From the NCBI GenBank assembly GCA_947167215.1, contig CAMVHE010000013.1:1-56956 (forward strand): a DNA stretch of 56,956 nt, read 5' to 3'. Every line of letters begins with the position of its first letter. Positions within the stretch are counted from its first letter, which is position 1. The translations under genes were made by a program, and so were the position numbers. Below are positions 53,150 through 56,956 of this stretch, piece after piece. This stretch comes from an uncultured Clostridia bacterium. Its GTDB lineage: Bacteria; Bacillota; Clostridia; Christensenellales; Aristaeellaceae. A model generated the notes under the pieces. The model was not told the origin of the DNA. It did not search any database and was given only the letters and a program-made list of their open reading frames with translations.

Positions 53150-54202
53150 ATGGGAAGGATTTTCCCGATTGCACGGGGAGAAACCATGCATTACCTTGGA
53201 CGGGTTGATTACCGTGTCCGGGACGAGCTGCCTCTTCTGTGGAATGGCAGCGGCATCCGGGTGAAGACTGCGTGCACCATGCTTTCCGTAATAGTGAAGG
53301 CAGAAGGAAATCAGCATGCGCCCTGGATCGGTGTTCTGGTGGACGGTTATCCGGTTGCCCGGCAGGTCTGCTCTCCGGGCACCCATACGCTTTCTCTCCT
53401 GGCCGGTATGGATACATCCGTGCCCCATACCATCGATATTGTCCGTGATACACAGCCGATTCCGGGAGAACCGAAATGCTCCCTGATCCTTACGTCACTG
53501 GAAACGGATGGCGAGCTGCTGCCCGTTCCGGCTGGAAAGCTGCGCATTGCTTTTGTGGGGGACAGCCTTACTGTGGGGGAGGGAACCGTCGGTCCCCTGT
53601 CAGCAGAAGAATGGATCATGCCATGGGCATCCTGCCTTCCAGGATACGCTGTCATGCTCTGCCAGATGCTTCAGGCAGAGGCGCAGTTTACCGCCATTTC
53701 CGGCTGGGGGGTTTACAGAAGCTGGGACGGCAATGCGGAACATGCCTTGCCCGGCGTGTATAACGCCCTGTGCAGTCCCAGCGGCTGGGAGGAACCCTTT
53801 GATTTTGAACAGGCGCCTGCAGACGTGGTGATAGTCGGACTGGGGACCAATGATATGGGCTGGAGGAAGACGCTGAAAGGCAGGGAAAGGGCTGATTTTG
53901 AGCAGGGGCTGAGCCGTGCGGTGCAGGACTTTCTGGCGATGCTCCGAAGGCTTCATCCCCGGGCCTTGATTGTCTGGGCGTATGGCATGGCAGGAAAGCA
54001 GGGAATCCGGATTCTTCAGACAGCGGTCCAGGATCATGCAGAAAAGACCCGGGATCCCCGGATGCTCTTTGTGGAGCTGCCGGTGACACGCCGGGAGGAG
54101 ATGGGTTCAAGGTCCCATCCCGGACCGGCCGGACATCGCAGAACAGCAGGGATACTCTGTCGGGAAATTCTTCTTGCCCTTCAGGCAAGGAAAGATGAAT
54201 GA
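53150..54202 (+). CDS. Carbohydrate acetyl esterase, CE2-like SGNH hydrolase
   Basis: 350 residues. The N-terminal ~120-residue jelly-roll domain and C-terminal SGNH hydrolase (~125-345) give the layout of CE2 acetyl esterases. The nucleophile Ser lies in FVGDSLTVGEG, GTNDMGW supplies the Asn block, and SHPGPAGHRR the His. No signal peptide is present, so it removes acetyl groups from oligosaccharides inside the cell. GGAAGGAG precedes the ATG. Its last 8 bases overlap the epimerase start (ATGAATGA), showing translational coupling. Acetylated mannan fragments are the likely substrate from context. Confidence 0.87.
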   Translation: MGRIFPIARGETMHYLGRVDYRVRDELPLLWNGSGIRVKTACTMLSVIVKAEGNQHAPWIGVLVDGYPVARQVCSPGTHTLSLLAGMDTSVPHTIDIVRDTQPIPGEPKCSLILTSLETDGELLPVPAGKLRIAFVGDSLTVGEGTVGPLSAEEWIMPWASCLPGYAVMLCQMLQAEAQFTAISGWGVYRSWDGNAEHALPGVYNALCSPSGWEEPFDFEQAPADVVIVGLGTNDMGWRKTLKGRERADFEQGLSRAVQDFLAMLRRLHPRALIVWAYGMAGKQGIRILQTAVQDHAEKTRDPRMLFVELPVTRREEMGSRSHPGPAGHRRTAGILCREILLALQARKDE

Positions 54203-55307
54203 GATCACAAAACTTTCAGAGGAAATGGCAGCACATCTTCAGAAAACGCTCCTGCCGTTCTGGTCATCCCTCCGGGATCCCCGGGGCGGTTATATCAGCC
54301 TGGTAAACGGAGATCTGCTGCGGGATCCCGAGGCAGTGCATGGATGCATCCTGAACAGCCGCATACTCTGGTTCTTTTCCACCGCGGCAGACAGGACAGG
54401 CAGGAAGGACCTGGTGCCGCTTGCAGATCATGCCTACCGGGAGCTTCTGCGCATGAAGGATGAAGTGCACGGAGGTCTCTACTGGTCCATTTCGCCGGAC
54501 GGCAAGCCGGTGGATACCACGAAGCATACGTATAATCAGGCATTTGGCATTTATGCGCTTTCTGCATATGCCTCTCTCACCGGAAACGGCGGGGCGCATT
54601 CCCAGGCCATGCAGCTGTTTGAACTCATCGAGACGCGGATGCGGGATGCCGGTGGCTATCTGGAGGCTTTTACGGAAAATTTTTCACTGGCAGGCAATGA
54701 TAAACTCAGCGAAAACGGCGTGGAAGCGGCACGAACCATGAACACGCTGCTTCATGTGCTGGAGGCGTATACCGCTCTCTATGCCGTTTCAGGACAGGAA
54801 AGTGTCCGAAAACGGATGGAAGAAATGCTGCAGATATGGGAAAAGAACATGTGGAACGGGGAACGCAGACGTCAGGAAGTCTTCTTTGACAGAGACTACC
54901 ATTCCCTGATCGACCTTACCAGCTACGGGCATGACATTGAAACCTCCTGGCTTCTGGACCGGACACTGGACGTTCTGGGAGATGATGCTGTTACGGCCCG
55001 CATCCGTCCGAAACTGCTGATGCTGGCAGAGGCTGTGCTCGCAGTTGCGGATCCGCAAAAGGGAGTTCCGAACGAATGTGAACGTGGGCGGGTAGACGAG
55101 AGCCGCGTTTGGTGGGTGCAGGCAGAAGCCGCAGTGGGGTTTGTAAATGCCTGGGAGCATACGGGAAAACCGGAGTATCTTGCGGCTGCAGCCAACCAGT
55201 GGAAGGTTATCCGGCATTCCATCGTGGACAGCAGGCCGGGGTCGGAATGGTTCTGGAGCGTGGACGCAGAGCTGCATCCCCTCTGCCGGACGCTGGCGGA
55301 TCCGTGA
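54195..55307 (+). CDS. Cellobiose 2-epimerase, truncated by in-frame TGA
   Basis: 370 codons to the stop. An (alpha/alpha)6-barrel epimerase converts beta-1,4-mannobiose to mannosyl-glucose. Family marks are CILNSRILWFFS, GGLYWSISPDGKPVDTTKHTYNQAFGIYALS, SENGVEAARTMNTLLH, SYGHDIETSWLLDR and VWWVQAEAAVGFVNAWEH. The frame stops with TGA at 55305-55307 after LADP. Reading on in the same frame gives [18 protein letters not shown], the conserved end of the family, with TGA standing for the usual Trp of WKCPYHNGRM. The lost His of that motif is needed for catalysis in characterised enzymes. Unless the stop is read through or is a sequence error, the enzyme is inactive. AAGGAAAG precedes ATG 54195. 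Confidence 0.9.
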   Translation: MNEITKLSEEMAAHLQKTLLPFWSSLRDPRGGYISLVNGDLLRDPEAVHGCILNSRILWFFSTAADRTGRKDLVPLADHAYRELLRMKDEVHGGLYWSISPDGKPVDTTKHTYNQAFGIYALSAYASLTGNGGAHSQAMQLFELIETRMRDAGGYLEAFTENFSLAGNDKLSENGVEAARTMNTLLHVLEAYTALYAVSGQESVRKRMEEMLQIWEKNMWNGERRRQEVFFDRDYHSLIDLTSYGHDIETSWLLDRTLDVLGDDAVTARIRPKLLMLAEAVLAVADPQKGVPNECERGRVDESRVWWVQAEAAVGFVNAWEHTGKPEYLAAAANQWKVIRHSIVDSRPGSEWFWSVDAELHPLCRTLADP

Positions 55308-55376
55308 AAATGCCCCTATCACAACGGCAGAATGATTTTTGAATTCATGGAAAGGAGTCAGCATGCGAACCTATGA
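55305..55376 (+). pseudogene. Orphaned 3' end of the epimerase gene
   Basis: From the TGA at 55305 the epimerase frame continues for 22 more sense codons to a second TGA at 55374-55376. It carries CPYHNGRM and contains the ribosome site of the next gene. The intact gene would overlap the phosphorylase by 14 bases, the same tight packing seen at its own start. Confidence 0.85.
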
Positions 55377-56541
55377 GGCGCTGACAGCGCGGTATGAAGA
55401 ACTGATCCGGAGGCCAAATGCCGTGGATCCTACCTATGACAACGGAATCTATGAACGTTATGTTCATCCGGTTCTCACCAGGGAGCACATTCCGCCCTTC
55501 TGGACCACCGACCCTGATCCCCGGACCAATCCCTTCATGATGCAGCGGATGGGGATCAATGCGGTACTCAACACCGGGGCAATCTATCTGAACGGGAAGT
55601 TCCTGCTGGTGGTTCGCGTAGAAGGCGTGGACCGCAAGAGCTTCTTTGCAGTGGCAGAAAGTGACAGCGGAACGGAAGGATTCCGCTTCTGGGACCGTCC
55701 TGTCCTGCTGCCGGATACCTGCCCGGAGGAAACCAATGTCTATGACATGCGGCTGACACAGCATGAGGACGGCTATATCTACGGCGTATTCTGTTCAGAA
55801 AGCAAGGATAAGGCAAATCCGGATCTTTCTGCAGCCGTTGCGGCGGCAGGCATTGTCCGTACACGGGACCTTGTTACCTGGGAACGGCTTCCCAACCTGG
55901 TCACCCTGCATTCCCCGCAGCAGCGCAACGTGGTGCTGCATCCGTCCTTTGTGGACGGAAAGTATGCTTTCTATACGCGCCCCATGGATGACTTCCTGGA
56001 AACAGGGAGCGGCGGGGGAATCGGCTTCGGGCTTTGTGAGGATATTACCCATGCAGTGATTGACGAGGAACGCATGACCAGCATCCGCCGGTATCACACC
56101 ATTACGGAAAGCAAGAATGGTGCCGGTGCAGTTCCGATCCGGACGGAGAAAGGGTATATTCATATTGCCCACGGCGTACGGAACACAGCGGCAGGCCTGC
56201 GCTATGTCATCTATGCATTTGCCACCGATCTGAAGGACCCGGCAAAGGTCATTGCAGAACCCGGAGGGTATCTCCTTGCCCCCATGGGAAAGGAACGGGT
56301 AGGGGATGTTTCCAACGTGGTTTTTACCAATGGCGCTATTGTGGGACCGGACAAACGGGTATACCTGTATTATGCCTCCAGCGATACGCGCATCCATGTG
56401 GCTACGACGGACCTGGACCGGCTGGTGGATTATGTCTTCCATACGCCCGGCGATCCCGGACGTTCTGCGGACTGTGTCCGTCAGAGAATCGCCTTCATTG
56501 ATAAGAACCTGGCATGGCTGAAAAAACATGCAGAAGAATGA
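55363..56541 (+). CDS. 4-O-beta-D-mannosyl-D-glucose phosphorylase (GH130_1)
   Basis: 392 residues, normal for the subgroup. It cleaves Man-beta-1,4-Glc with phosphate to mannose-1-phosphate and glucose. A five-bladed propeller carries [54 protein letters not shown] with the catalytic Asp, [47 protein letters not shown] and [19 protein letters not shown] lies five bases before ATG 55363, inside the old 3' end of the epimerase; the open frame begins eight codons earlier. Its substrate is the product of cellobiose 2-epimerase, so the pair belongs to the known mannan phosphorolysis route. Confidence 0.95.
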   Translation: MRTYEALTARYEELIRRPNAVDPTYDNGIYERYVHPVLTREHIPPFWTTDPDPRTNPFMMQRMGINAVLNTGAIYLNGKFLLVVRVEGVDRKSFFAVAESDSGTEGFRFWDRPVLLPDTCPEETNVYDMRLTQHEDGYIYGVFCSESKDKANPDLSAAVAAAGIVRTRDLVTWERLPNLVTLHSPQQRNVVLHPSFVDGKYAFYTRPMDDFLETGSGGGIGFGLCEDITHAVIDEERMTSIRRYHTITESKNGAGAVPIRTEKGYIHIAHGVRNTAAGLRYVIYAFATDLKDPAKVIAEPGGYLLAPMGKERVGDVSNVVFTNGAIVGPDKRVYLYYASSDTRIHVATTDLDRLVDYVFHTPGDPGRSADCVRQRIAFIDKNLAWLKKHAEE

Positions 56542-56555
56542 TCTTCGTACCGGTG

Positions 56556-56581
56556 GCCCCGCATTGCTGCGGGGCTTTTTT
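56556..56581 (+). terminator. Terminator of the mannoside operon
   Basis: GCCCCGCA-TTGC-TGCGGGGC hairpin followed by six T, 14 bases after the phosphorylase stop. Confidence 0.94.
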
Positions 56582-56732
56582 GAATTCCGCCGTCTTCCTG
56601 CTTTTTTCCTGGAAGGAAGAAGGAAGACGCTGCTTCCGGGAAGGGCTTTTCCCGGGGATGCCGGGGTGCAGGATTCCGGCGCCGGAAAGCAGAAAACCGT
56701 AAGCAGAGAAGGGAAAAAGCGTTAAAAGGTGC

Positions 56733-56761
56733 TTGCCCGCAGCGCAGTGAAACGATATAAT
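56733..56761 (+). promoter_or_regulatory. ridA promoter
   Basis: TTGCCC (56733-56738), 17 bases, TATAAT (56756-56761), 40 bases before the start codon. Confidence 0.7.
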
Positions 56762-56801
56762 GGAGCAATCCAGTGCAAGACACTGAGTACAGGAGGTATC
56801 T

Positions 56802-56956
56802 ATGAAAAAGATCATAACAGACAGAGCACCCGGAGCGATCGGTCCCTATTCCCAGGGCATGGTGTCCGGAAACATCGTTTATACTTCCGGACAGATTCCC
56901 GTGGATCCCGCAACCGGAGAGATTGCAGGAGACAGCATTGAAGTCCAGGCGGAGAG
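56802..56956 (+). CDS. ridA: RidA-family enamine/imine deaminase, partial
   Basis: The first 51 codons only; the window ends inside the gene. KKIITDRAPGAIGPYSQGMVSGNIVYTSGQIPVDPATGEI is the RidA (YjgF) N-terminus. The enzyme hydrolyses reactive 2-aminoacrylate and related imines formed by PLP enzymes. AGGAGG lies five bases before the ATG. The catalytic Arg is beyond the window edge. Confidence 0.93.
   Translation, partial: MKKIITDRAPGAIGPYSQGMVSGNIVYTSGQIPVDPATGEIAGDSIEVQAE

Noticed and set aside
55305..55307. UGA recoded as Trp throughout the genome
   Set aside because: Many intact genes here end in TGA (for example rmlC, the first importer permease and the OhrR-like gene), and Trp is encoded by TGG in them, so a changed genetic code is unlikely.
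1..56956. CRISPR array or prophage
   Set aside because: No regularly spaced direct repeats, cas genes, integrase or phage structural genes were seen.

Overview
The window looks like a chromosome segment of a gut- or rumen-type Clostridia bacterium (Bacillota). The evidence is strong AGGAGG ribosome sites with ATG, GTG and TTG starts, consensus TTGACA/TATAAT promoters, an OhrR-like regulator, an LplB/LplC-type sugar importer, and carbohydrate phosphorolysis genes. Species cannot be set from the sequence. TGA is an ordinary stop codon in many genes here.

Layout. (1) 1-3,500: a decayed IS630-type transposase on the minus strand, anonymous DNA, a small coiled-coil gene and a secreted SH3-like protein. 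(2) 3,508-11,860: a cellobiose unit made of a minus-strand GH94 cellobiose phosphorylase, a divergent LacI regulator, an AraC regulator, and two permeases plus a binding protein without an ATPase. (3) 12,134-17,343: a secreted leucine-rich-repeat/SH3 protein, a GIY-YIG protein, a PHP phosphoesterase, then a redox operon (thioredoxin reductase-like flavoprotein, thioredoxin, OhrR-like repressor, metal efflux pump) whose promoter carries a perfect palindrome. (4) 17,344-22,140: a possibly structured noncoding stretch, a small acidic protein, a soluble hybrid histidine kinase and a degenerate HD-GYP protein. (5) 22,300-43,092: an AT-rich surface-polysaccharide locus.

The polysaccharide locus holds glycosyltransferases, rmlC and rmlA at opposite ends, an ABC exporter (Wzm/Wzt), a Wzx-like flippase, LicD, and the CDP-sugar genes rfbF, rfbG and rfbH. 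These are followed by a thiamine-diphosphate enzyme and an NAD-dependent reductase in the arrangement expected for a yersiniose-like branched 3,6-dideoxy sugar. The E3 reductase partner of RfbH, rmlB and rmlD are not in the window.

(6) 43,122-50,461 is housekeeping: rpsO, pnp, an M16 peptidase, tRNA-Leu (minus), aroD, an M18 aminopeptidase and miaA. (7) 50,619-56,541 is a mannan-oligosaccharide cluster: GH36 alpha-galactosidase (minus), then a GH130 C-terminal remnant, a CE2-like acetyl esterase, cellobiose 2-epimerase and 4-O-beta-mannosyl-glucose phosphorylase. Two of its steps look damaged: the GH130 copy keeps only its last ~100 codons, and the epimerase has an in-frame TGA exactly where the family has Trp, before its conserved CPYHNGRM motif. 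The window ends inside a RidA-family gene.
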